Shown piece by piece: positions 1 through 6,561 of a stretch of DNA of 6,745 bases. A program made the position numbers and the translations under genes. The stretch is from JBHAEP01 sp041855665 (GTDB lineage Bacteria > Patescibacteriota > Saccharimonadia > Saccharimonadales > Saccharimonadaceae). Location: contig JBHAEP010000026.1 of NCBI GenBank assembly GCA_041855665.1, positions 1 through 6,745 on the forward strand. Direction: 5' to 3'. A model generated the notes under the pieces. The model worked only from the letters and a program-made list of their open reading frames with translations, was not told the DNA's origin and made no database searches. The stretch's first letter is position 1, and each line of letters starts with the position of its first letter.

Positions 1-3
1 ATA

Positions 4-437
4 GTTTTAGTACTCTTCAATTTAACACAGCTCTAAAACAAAAGAAAAAGATACCCTACCTTTGTCAACGTTTTAGTACTCTTCAATTTAACACAGCTCT
101 AAAACACGTAATTAAGCTTAACTCTGTACTCTTCAAGTTTTAGTACTCTTCAATTTAACACAGCTCTAAAACACATAGTTAAGCTTAACGCTGTATTCTT
201 CAGTTTTAGTACTCTTCAATTTAACACAGCTCTAAAACCTCCCCTTTTTAAGAACAGAAAGGATTTTAGTTTTAGTACTCTTCAATTTAACACAGCTCTA
301 AAACAACACCATTTTTAATATGCTGATTATAAATAGTTTTAGTACTCTTCAATTTAACACAGCTCTAAAACGAACGATAACGTTTGACACCATCGATTTT
401 TGTTTTAGTACTCTTCAATTTAACACAGCTCTAAAAC
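4..437 (-). CRISPR. Type II-A CRISPR array, 7 repeats and 6 spacers, truncated at the left window edge
   Basis: Seven perfectly identical 36-bp repeats lie at 4-39, 70-105, 137-172, 203-238, 269-304, 336-371 and 402-437. Spacers are 40-69 (30), 106-136 (31), 173-202 (30), 239-268 (30), 305-335 (31) and 372-401 (30). On the minus strand each repeat begins GTTTTAGAGCTGTG and ends GAGTACTAAAAC; the termini form a 7-bp inverted repeat (GTTTTAG/CTAAAAC). The start matches the streptococcal II-A repeat class, and pairing with the tracrRNA at 6585-6620 fixes minus-strand transcription. The leader is therefore on the 438 side, the spacer at 372-401 is the newest, and the oldest end runs off the window (bases 1-3 would be spacer). 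The absence of any degenerate repeat agrees with the distal end not being reached. Two neighbouring spacers (106-136, 173-202) are near-duplicates. Confidence 0.98.
106..202 (-). repeat. Near-duplicate adjacent spacers flanking one repeat
   Basis: Spacers 106-136 and 173-202 align over 30 positions with 26 identities when anchored at their plus-strand left (PAM-proximal) ends. They differ at aligned positions 3, 6, 18 and 24. Both contain the palindromic core TTAAGCTTAA; in 173-202 the palindrome extends to GTTAAGCTTAAC. The spacer at 106-136 is one base longer and ends, on the plus strand, in GTACTCTTCAA, which is also found inside every repeat. The repeat between them (137-172) is unaltered. 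They look like guides against two diverged copies of the same target rather than a simple duplication of a repeat-spacer unit, although mutation after duplication cannot be excluded. Confidence 0.9.
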
Positions 438-454
438 CTCAATTTTATAGAGCT
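427..454 (-). repeat. Inverted repeat across the leader-repeat junction
   Basis: In array sense, AGCTCTATAAA in the leader (444-454) is complementary to TTTTAGAGCT at the start of the first repeat (427-436). The stem has about ten pairs with one bulged base, and the loop holds the junction and the leader-end motif. It is specific to the first repeat because no spacer supplies the left arm. It could be a structural cue at the integration site or a hairpin in a transcript that reads through from csn2. The arms are seen directly; the function is inferred. Confidence 0.6.
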
Positions 455-465
455 ACCCCTGTTAA
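438..465 (-). promoter_or_regulatory. Short CRISPR leader between csn2 and the array
   Basis: Only 28 bp separate the first repeat from the csn2 stop codon. In array sense the leader ends TATAAAATTGAG directly before the repeat GTTTTAG. The terminal ATTGAG resembles the ATTTGAG leader-anchoring sequence known from S. thermophilus type II-A loci, which Cas1-Cas2 recognises for polarised insertion. This supports the 437/438 junction as the integration site. Any further leader or promoter DNA must lie inside the csn2 3' end. No terminator-like hairpin with a T-run is visible here, so read-through from the cas operon is possible. Confidence 0.75.
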
Positions 466-470
466 CTAAA
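442..470 (-). promoter_or_regulatory. Weak candidate array promoter overlapping the csn2 stop codon
   Basis: On the minus strand a good -10 (TAAAAT, 442-447; an overlapping TATAAA reading is 444-449) lies 17 bp from a poor -35 (TTTAGT, 465-470, about 3 of 6 consensus bases). Transcription would begin at or just inside the first repeat, which would still yield every crRNA because the tag of each crRNA comes from the repeat after its spacer. The -35 overlaps the csn2 stop. I rate this as a possibility only; transcription from upstream in the cas operon is the alternative. Confidence 0.3.
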
Positions 471-1152
471 GAGTGCTAGATCGCTTTTTCGAGCAAAATA
501 AGTCATCGTCAACGACAACGATTTCTTCAAATTCGCTCATGTACGAATCGGTCGATTCTAAAAACCAAACCAACTGTTTTTTATATAGACAATACTTCGC
601 CACTTCCGTGAACTCCGTATGCGTCAAAAGCTGTTTCAAATTTACAAAGCAAATTATCTTCTCAGGAAATAACCTGCTCACAGCATCTATTATACCAAAA
701 ATTCTTGACTTAAGGTCATAGCTGCCGCCAACAATTGGCTCGATTTTCAGAAATCTTAGCCAATCAATGATCGCAAAATCAACCCTGTAGTCTAGCTCCA
801 TATCGGCAGCCTCCTCGGCGAAAATCACAATCTTTTCTAGTTCGGTCTCCAAATCACCCAGCAGTTTGATAGTGTCGTTATCAATATTTTCAGCAATGTG
901 CTTATACAGTTCCGCCTGAATTCGTCGCGATGAAAAATCAAAGCCCAAAACATCACTAACCACAATTACTCGACTACCGACGTCCTCGCCATCATCAAAA
1001 ACCAACGTCTGTCCATCGGTTTTTTCCACCTGCGAGCGTGCCAACTCAGATAATATCTCACGGAAAAAATGACGATTCTGAATCAGCAATGTCAACACTT
1101 TTCCTTCTTCGAAATCCAAGGCTTCGTCTAAGTTGCGGACAATTAACTTCAT
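466..1152 (-). CDS. csn2: Csn2, type II-A spacer-acquisition protein
   Basis: Csn2 proteins form a tetrameric ring that binds and slides on double-stranded DNA ends. They are needed with Cas1, Cas2 and Cas9 for spacer uptake in type II-A systems, and this gene defines the subtype. The 228-residue product is close to the usual size of about 220. Recognisable family features are an N-terminal beta-rich segment, the SDVLGFDFSS block (66-75, compare TDILGFDVNS in S. pyogenes Csn2), an acidic helix with ELEKIVIFAEEAADMELDY (104-122), and the core strands IICFVNLKQLL (166-176) and LVWFLE (194-199). The ATG at 1150-1152 overlaps the cas2 stop in an ATGA arrangement, implying translational coupling. 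The TAG stop lies only 28 bp from the array, so the gene's 3' end probably doubles as leader DNA. The tail CSKKRSSTL looks like a short extension past the last family strand. I see no frameshift. Confidence 0.95.
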   Translation of the reverse strand: MKLIVRNLDEALDFEEGKVLTLLIQNRHFFREILSELARSQVEKTDGQTLVFDDGEDVGSRVIVVSDVLGFDFSSRRIQAELYKHIAENIDNDTIKLLGDLETELEKIVIFAEEAADMELDYRVDFAIIDWLRFLKIEPIVGGSYDLKSRIFGIIDAVSRLFPEKIICFVNLKQLLTHTEFTEVAKYCLYKKQLVWFLESTDSYMSEFEEIVVVDDDLFCSKKRSSTL

Positions 1153-1454
1153 AAAACCACCATCCTATCAGTAGAATTGACTATCGAGGTGTCGCTCTGA
1201 CCCAAAATATATTCCATCGAAGCGAACTGCGGTTCAGTTACAATCAAAATCTGAATAATCCCAGTCTTAGGTTTAATTCTGTCAACACGGTCGCGCACCA
1301 TTCTAGCAGCCGAAGGATTGAGAGCCATTTTAGCATACACTGAATTTTGCAGCATAATGAATCCGTCTTTGATTAAATTTTTGCGAAAAACACGATAATC
1401 TCGCCGTTGACTTTCCGTTTCAACCGGCAGATCGAAAAACAACAATACTCTCAT
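1149..1454 (-). CDS. cas2: Cas2, subunit of the Cas1-Cas2 integrase
   Basis: Cas2 is the small ferredoxin-fold dimer that bridges two Cas1 dimers in the integration complex. From the chosen start the protein is 101 residues, opening MRVLLFFDLPVET with the first beta strand and conserved Asp8. YRVFRKNLIKDGFIMLQNSVY (20-40), TGIIQILIVTEPQF (64-77) and the C-terminal DRMVVL follow the type II-A pattern. The start at 1452-1454 has a well-placed GAGGA about 8 bases upstream inside the cas1 3' end, leaving 4 bp after the cas1 stop. An in-frame ATG at 1473-1475 would add MNTRTRY and overlap cas1; it is credible because S. pyogenes Cas2 begins MSYRYMRM, so the RYMR match may be translated. The still longer reading from 1574 is cas1 sequence in another frame. 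The stop overlaps the csn2 start. Confidence 0.95.
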   Translation of the reverse strand: MRVLLFFDLPVETESQRRDYRVFRKNLIKDGFIMLQNSVYAKMALNPSAARMVRDRVDRIKPKTGIIQILIVTEPQFASMEYILGQSDTSIVNSTDRMVVL

Positions 1455-1458
1455 ATAT

Positions 1459-2337
1459 CTAGTCCTCGTATTCATACAGTTTAAACCTTTTGGCGTTTTG
1501 ATATTCAAGTGCCTGGAAAAACGATCGCGTATAGATTTCGATGGCCTTTGAAACGTATTGATTTTGTCCGTCAATTTTTACACGCTTATTTAACAGGTCA
1601 ATTAGATCAGGCTTCATCTCCTGCGAAAAAGCGATTGCCCGATTTTCATAAACATATTCATCAACGATGACACGAAATGGCTCCATTAAATCGCACGTCA
1701 AATTGAACGGATTATACTCGCTAATGTGATTGATTCCCAGCGAAGTTGAGTAGCCGTTGTTGGTAATTTCGCGGTTGAAGGCCGACAGAATTATGCCGTA
1801 GCCATAATTCAGCGCCGCATTTATCGGATTGTCTTGATCGCGGGAAAACTTTTTACCAAACAGCGCGTTAAAGTAAACCTTGGCAGCATGACCTTCACGG
1901 TTGGTGGAGTCCTCTAATTCAACTTGACGCGAATACTCCCTTAGCATTGCCGCCTCAGCTTCAAAGCCACGCTTTTCGAGCAAATGCGCTTGATTAAGAA
2001 TTTTTTGAATCACAATCATCATCCAGAGCAGCTTCTTCAGACCTTCGTGCCAATTCGACTGGATCATCATTTTCTTGCTGACATTGTAGCGACCGTAGTA
2101 GGGAATTATTTCACCGTACGGATTACGCTTATGATCGCAAAAAATCACCTTAACCTTGCTATTGGCCAGTTCACACAACAAATACGCCGTGATATTGATG
2201 GCCGTGTTTTCAAAAATGACAGTCGCGAGTTCACTAAGATGAATCACATTCTCCGATTCATCACTCTTGATGATCATATAGCCATCTTTGTAGCTCGCCT
2301 TACACTTTTGCGAAATTAAAACCGTTCGCCAACTCAT
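1459..2337 (-). CDS. cas1: Cas1, catalytic subunit of the Cas1-Cas2 integrase
   Basis: Cas1 joins new spacers into the array at the leader-proximal repeat by transesterification. The 292-residue protein begins MSWRTVLISQ, typical of type II-A Cas1, which runs to about 290 residues. It has an N-terminal beta-sandwich (about 1-75) and a helical catalytic domain. The metal-binding residues can be placed as Glu148 (TNREGHAAK), His204 (GINHISEYNPFNL) and Glu219 (LMEPFR), so the active site is complete. The gene starts 16 bp after the cas9 stop. That gap is unusually G-rich on this strand (GAGGCGCGGGTGGG), with GAGG as the likely ribosome binding site. Cas2 follows 4 bp downstream or overlaps. The tight spacing indicates one transcript with cas9, cas2 and csn2. 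Confidence 0.97.
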   Translation of the reverse strand: MSWRTVLISQKCKASYKDGYMIIKSDESENVIHLSELATVIFENTAINITAYLLCELANSKVKVIFCDHKRNPYGEIIPYYGRYNVSKKMMIQSNWHEGLKKLLWMMIVIQKILNQAHLLEKRGFEAEAAMLREYSRQVELEDSTNREGHAAKVYFNALFGKKFSRDQDNPINAALNYGYGIILSAFNREITNNGYSTSLGINHISEYNPFNLTCDLMEPFRVIVDEYVYENRAIAFSQEMKPDLIDLLNKRVKIDGQNQYVSKAIEIYTRSFFQALEYQNAKRFKLYEYED

Positions 2338-2353
2338 CCCACCCGCGCCTCGT

Positions 2354-5300
2354 CTACAACTTCGTTTTCTTAACTTTTAGACCAGTGATGGAGTAGTCGT
2401 AGAAGGTGATGTTGTCTAGATTAAAGCTCTGACCACTCTTACGACCAACCCTTTTACCAATAGGAAATTCCTCTGTAAAATCTGGATTAGCTGAATTTTC
2501 TTTGGTTAAAACAGATAACTTCTGGAGGTTGACGATTTTCTCAGATATGGACAGTTTATAGAAATGATCGGACTTCTTTTGAATATTCTCTCGTATGGAA
2601 TCAAATACTTTATATTCTTTTTCTAATATGCATACGTACTTATTAAATATTTCATCTAGCTTCTTAGCCAAAAACTGTGATATAAGCTCTGGTTTATCAA
2701 TAGATAATCCAGCTTCAGTGAGTCTATTTAGCTTTGCGACGAAGCGCTCAGAATAGTTTTCGTCAATAAAATTTTTCTCCAAAAGAGCAAACAATGCCTC
2801 CATATCCGCAGGAAGTCGTAGCTGCTTGCCATTGACCACCTCTGAGTCGGAGACCAGCCTTACCAACGAACCATCTTTATTAATAAGTTGATATTTCAGA
2901 ATCTTATCACGCACTATTTGAATATTTTCGGCGTTAACTCCTAGCTGATTCTTAACAACCTCCATCAACGATAGTTTTCCATGTTTAATAACGTAAGAGT
3001 CAATTATTGAAATACCGATTATTTTAGATTTTTCTCCACCTTCCTTATACCGCACTGCTGTATAATAGGCCTTTTCGATGCCAGTGTAGCCACCATACTT
3101 CAGATCTAAACCTAGCTTTCTTGGAACTGAAGCGCTATCGCCACTGACAAGATTTATCTTATAAAATCCAGAATTTATCTCTGAAAGTTTTTTCGTCACC
3201 AAACAATCGTTATACTTCATGGTTTTTTTAATTGTCTGGATGCGTTTTTTGCCATCAAAAATCTCACCAGTGATCTTGTTGGTGAAATCCTTTTCTATGC
3301 CGCTCAAGACAAAACTTTTTTCAAAATTATCACGATCGTGACTCGACAGTTTATTGTTATATTTCATATATCGCTCATACAGCACACTACGTTTGCGATT
3401 CTCGAATTTTATACTCAAAAACCGACCCAAAACGGCCGCTAAGTACGCGTCTTTGGCATGATGAAAATCATTGATTGAGCGAGATTTTGGAAAATTAAAT
3501 TTATCACGAAACTCACTGGTGATACGTGCCTTGATCGGCTCAACAATCGCCTGATCGTCGCTAGTCCGATATCGTTGGTCTAGTAGCGCTGCTACATGCT
3601 TAGTGATTTGGCGGGTTTCCACTAACTGGCGCTGGATAAACTTGCCACTGATCTTCTCTTTTTCGTAAGCCTCCTCCGACTTAGTAAGGTTAGCAAATTT
3701 AGTCTGCGAAATAAGCTTGTTACTGAGCCAGTATCGCCATAGTCCGGACTGCGATTCAACGATGTCTTTATCGAGCGGATATTTTCCGCCTTTGTCTTGG
3801 TTGAATTTGCGAAACACTAAAACTTTATTATCTAAACTATTGTCTTTGATCAAGCTTTGCGGCAAAATATGTTCAACCTCACAGGTCTGGGTGATCTGGT
3901 CAAGATTGATCGACCGTCCGCTATAGGCACATTTGCCAAGTTGCAAGAAATATAACATGAGTGTATCACGATCAATTTTGCTATGTCTTTCAAGTTCTTT
4001 TTTAACTTGCTCGAGCTCATCTTTATCGCAATAATTTCCATCTAGCTCAATCGACTTGTGCAATTTCTCAAGTTGTTTTTTGCGTTCTACTGTACGACCT
4101 TTTTTGCCGCCACCGCGAGCCATTTCTAGGTAAATCTTCTCAGGCGGTTGACCGCCATTTAGCTCAACAATTTCTTCGACCAACTTCACAGCCTGCCAAA
4201 TACCACGCTTTATTCCTGGCGAAGCGGGCAGTTCAGCAACCTTTTCGTAGCTCAAGCTTTTGCCGCTGTCGCCAACAAAATCTGCCAGCGCCTGATCTAG
4301 CCTGCCCTTGATTGGCTGGCTAGAAATTATTTGCATGAAGTTATCTTTTTTGGTGCGCATCAATTCAATAATTGACTGCCCAAGATCGCTTTCGTCTGGA
4401 CGATTCTTTATGCTGGTTAGCAACTTGCGCGACAAGCTTGCCCAGCCAGAATAGTTCAATTTGCAAACTGCGGCAATCTGCTGATCGCTCAAACTAGTGC
4501 CATATTCTTTGCTAATCTTTTCTTCTAAAATTTTCTTGTCTTCAAATACAGTGATCCATTTGATCAAATTTTCAACCATTTCATATGTGCTTGAGCCAAT
4601 TTCAAGCGACAAATCGAGTCCAATCTTCTCTACAAAATCAATATACGAAGCCATCGATGAATTAAAATAAGTTTCGCTTGCCAGTCCGGTAATTTCTGGG
4701 GCTCCATTATTTTTAATGGCTGGGTACTGATTGGTTTTTAGAAATGTCAAAACGTCTTTTTTGGTAACTTTTCTTTTCTTCAGGAACAATTCTTTGAATA
4801 ACTTATTTTCTAAGTCAATTGGCGGTTGCTCACCGTCGATTCGCATATTTTTAATTTCATTGCGCACAGCAAATTCGCTAAAAAGTAGTGAATGTTTCGG
4901 CAAAACTGTCTCCTTTGGTAGATAGGTACAGTTATTCGTCAGGTTTTCTATAAAAGCCTCGGCCGAAGCGATTTTGTCGACCTTTTGGTAGAAATTAAAT
5001 GGCGTGATGTCACCCGAATGACGACGCTTAACCCACGCAAACTCGGAGTTATTCTGATTTTCACTTTGGAGCGGGCCAACATAATATGGAATTCTATGTT
5101 CGATCAATCGCACCAAAGCATACTTCATCTGACCATCTCCATTGTCAACTTTTTCGAGCAGCTCTGGATAAAATTTGCCCTGATTTTCGATAATTTTCAC
5201 CAGTTCATCTTCATGAAGCTGATACGGAATTGCCCCATTATCACTCATGCGCAGTTTAGAGAATGCCTCCTTGTTTTCCAGTCGCTCAACAAATCGCTTT

Positions 5301-6481
5301 GCATCCTCACTTGTTACGTCAGCTCCGGCTTGCTTGGTTTTATCAAAATATTTCTTAAAATCTTTGATAAATTCTTCATAATTCCAGCCAGACTCACTGT
5401 ACTTGGTGTAGTGTGAGTGCTGACCTTTTGCGTCTTGTTTTGATTTGAAAAATTCTTTATATTCGCGAGCTGACAGGTGCTTCTTGAACAGAGTTTTGGC
5501 AAATTTGAGGTCGCGTGCATAATCATCATATTTGTTAATCATTGCCTGAGATATACTCGCCTCACCTCGCAAAACGTCTTGCAAAATTACCCAACTGTGA
5601 ATCTTTTGTAGCAGTTCCAAATATTCCAGCTGCTCATCAGACAAACCATTTAGCGCTTCATCATTAGCCTCGCGCTTTTCCTCAAATTTAGAAAAATCAA
5701 GTGATTGTTTATCAAGATCGGTAAAAATTTGATGCAAATTTACCGCCAATCCCAAGAAAGCTTTAATAATCTGCTCAAGCGCTGTTTTTTGTATTTTTTC
5801 TAACTTAAACAGCTCCATGACGTCGGATTTGCGCTGCGACTTACTCTTGTTGTTTTGCCTCAGAATCGCAATAATTTCTGTTTGTTTGCTGGTCAAATCC
5901 ACCAGTGAGATGCCAAAATTATTTTCTAAAAACTCAAAGGCTTGAGTTAAATTTTCGTCAATAGCTTGGGTGTTGTTGATGTCAAAATTTTGCCCTTGAT
6001 ACAGAAAATTGCCGCGATATTTAATAATATGATGAATCGCCAAGTACACCAAGCGCGGATCAAACTTCTTATTTTCGCTCATCAATGCTTTTCGCAAATG
6101 ATAAACTGTCGGATAAACTAGCTTGCCGCTTTTGCGTTGGTAATATCCGGCATCTTCCAGCGAGTTTTTGAGCGGATCGTGTTTTTTATCATCAAGATGG
6201 AGCATTGATTCGTTCAGCTTGATAAAGAACGCGTCGTCGGCTGGCAATACTACCGGCGCCATAATTTGCTGCAAAAAATTGATACGTTGTTCGCGACGCC
6301 TCAGTCTCCGCCTAGCCGTACGATTCATTCTCCGGCTTTCTGCTTTTTCAGCCTCCTCGAACAAGCGCGAGCCCCACATATTCTTCTTTTTATAGCGCAT
6401 CAATTCGTCATTTTCATCGACAACCGCCCAGCCGACCGAACTAGTGCCAATATCTAAGCCAATTGAATATTTTTGTTTCAC
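2354..6481 (-). CDS. cas9: Cas9, type II-A RNA-guided DNA endonuclease
   Basis: The 1375-residue protein is close to S. pyogenes Cas9 (1368). RuvC-I is YSIGLDIGTSSVGWAVV with Asp10. An arginine-rich bridge helix spans about 48-72, and the REC lobe runs to about 740. RuvC-II has IYLEMAR with Glu786. HNH has EVEHILPQS with Glu870, His871 and Asn894 (equivalent to Spy Asp839, His840, Asn863). RuvC-III is HHAKDAYLAAVLG with His1008 and Asp1011. The KYGGY motif (1128-1132) opens the PAM-interacting region, which ends with SITGL at 1364-1368. Both nuclease sites look complete. The start is GTG at 6479-6481: the next in-frame Met (28) would remove RuvC-I, and AAGGAG sits 7 bases upstream. It acts as the interference nuclease with crRNA and tracrRNA, and in II-A also helps select PAM-adjacent spacers. 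Residues around Spy Asp1135, Arg1333 and Arg1335 are not clearly kept, so the PAM may differ. Confidence 0.99.
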   Translation of the reverse strand: MKQKYSIGLDIGTSSVGWAVVDENDELMRYKKKNMWGSRLFEEAEKAESRRMNRTARRRLRRREQRINFLQQIMAPVVLPADDAFFIKLNESMLHLDDKKHDPLKNSLEDAGYYQRKSGKLVYPTVYHLRKALMSENKKFDPRLVYLAIHHIIKYRGNFLYQGQNFDINNTQAIDENLTQAFEFLENNFGISLVDLTSKQTEIIAILRQNNKSKSQRKSDVMELFKLEKIQKTALEQIIKAFLGLAVNLHQIFTDLDKQSLDFSKFEEKREANDEALNGLSDEQLEYLELLQKIHSWVILQDVLRGEASISQAMINKYDDYARDLKFAKTLFKKHLSAREYKEFFKSKQDAKGQHSHYTKYSESGWNYEEFIKDFKKYFDKTKQAGADVTSEDAKRFVERLENKEAFSKLRMSDNGAIPYQLHEDELVKIIENQGKFYPELLEKVDNGDGQMKYALVRLIEHRIPYYVGPLQSENQNNSEFAWVKRRHSGDITPFNFYQKVDKIASAEAFIENLTNNCTYLPKETVLPKHSLLFSEFAVRNEIKNMRIDGEQPPIDLENKLFKELFLKKRKVTKKDVLTFLKTNQYPAIKNNGAPEITGLASETYFNSSMASYIDFVEKIGLDLSLEIGSSTYEMVENLIKWITVFEDKKILEEKISKEYGTSLSDQQIAAVCKLNYSGWASLSRKLLTSIKNRPDESDLGQSIIELMRTKKDNFMQIISSQPIKGRLDQALADFVGDSGKSLSYEKVAELPASPGIKRGIWQAVKLVEEIVELNGGQPPEKIYLEMARGGGKKGRTVERKKQLEKLHKSIELDGNYCDKDELEQVKKELERHSKIDRDTLMLYFLQLGKCAYSGRSINLDQITQTCEVEHILPQSLIKDNSLDNKVLVFRKFNQDKGGKYPLDKDIVESQSGLWRYWLSNKLISQTKFANLTKSEEAYEKEKISGKFIQRQLVETRQITKHVAALLDQRYRTSDDQAIVEPIKARITSEFRDKFNFPKSRSINDFHHAKDAYLAAVLGRFLSIKFENRKRSVLYERYMKYNNKLSSHDRDNFEKSFVLSGIEKDFTNKITGEIFDGKKRIQTIKKTMKYNDCLVTKKLSEINSGFYKINLVSGDSASVPRKLGLDLKYGGYTGIEKAYYTAVRYKEGGEKSKIIGISIIDSYVIKHGKLSLMEVVKNQLGVNAENIQIVRDKILKYQLINKDGSLVRLVSDSEVVNGKQLRLPADMEALFALLEKNFIDENYSERFVAKLNRLTEAGLSIDKPELISQFLAKKLDEIFNKYVCILEKEYKVFDSIRENIQKKSDHFYKLSISEKIVNLQKLSVLTKENSANPDFTEEFPIGKRVGRKSGQSFNLDNITFYDYSITGLKVKKTKL

Positions 6482-6488
6482 GAAATTT

Positions 6489-6494
6489 CTCCTT
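6489..6494 (-). promoter_or_regulatory. cas9 ribosome binding site
   Basis: AAGGAG on the minus strand is a near-perfect Shine-Dalgarno sequence 7 bases before the GTG codon at 6479-6481. It decides the start, since no ATG lies between it and the RuvC-I motif. Confidence 0.9.
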
Positions 6495-6510
6495 GTTTAA
6501 GATCATTTTA

Positions 6511-6538
6511 ATTTTAGCACAAGTTATTGACTTCACAA
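6511..6538 (-). promoter_or_regulatory. Predicted cas operon promoter
   Basis: The -10 is TAAAAT (6511-6516), preceded by TGC to give an extended -10. A partial -35, TTGTGA (6533-6538), lies 16 bp upstream. A transcript would start near 6504 and run through cas9, cas1, cas2 and csn2, perhaps into the array, since no terminator is visible between these genes. It interleaves with the tracrRNA promoter on the opposite strand. Confidence 0.6.
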
Positions 6539-6555
6539 AAGCAATAAGCTAAAAT
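6527..6555 (+). promoter_or_regulatory. Predicted tracrRNA promoter
   Basis: TTGACT (-35, 6527-6532) and TAAAAT (-10, 6550-6555) are separated by exactly 17 bp, which is close to the sigma-70/SigA consensus. The predicted start is about 6562. It looks stronger than the overlapping cas9 promoter. Confidence 0.75.
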
Positions 6556-6561
6556 AAAATT

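Noticed and set aside
1455..1574. An N-terminal extension of Cas2 starting at 1574
   Set aside because: The extra residues before the alternative start are the cas1 3' end read in another frame and do not resemble Cas2.
2338..2353. A regulatory element in the GC-rich 16-bp gap between cas9 and cas1
   Set aside because: The base composition stands out, but the gap is too short for a hairpin or operator and is adequately explained as a ribosome binding region.
3440..3470. Loss of RuvC-III function because HHAK replaces S. pyogenes HHAH
   Set aside because: The catalytic His and Asp are both kept (His1008, Asp1011); the changed residue is not a required ligand and varies among Cas9 proteins.
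3850..4041. Small minus-strand frames inside cas9 (also 5314-5529)
   Set aside because: They lie out of frame within an intact cas9 and carry no recognisable motif.
4985..5416. A 143-codon plus-strand open frame inside cas9
   Set aside because: It is antisense to the cas9 REC lobe, has no convincing ribosome binding site and resembles no family I know. The other plus-strand frames (473-721, 1984-2319, 3717-3926, 4731-4925, 6168-6457) are rejected for the same reason.
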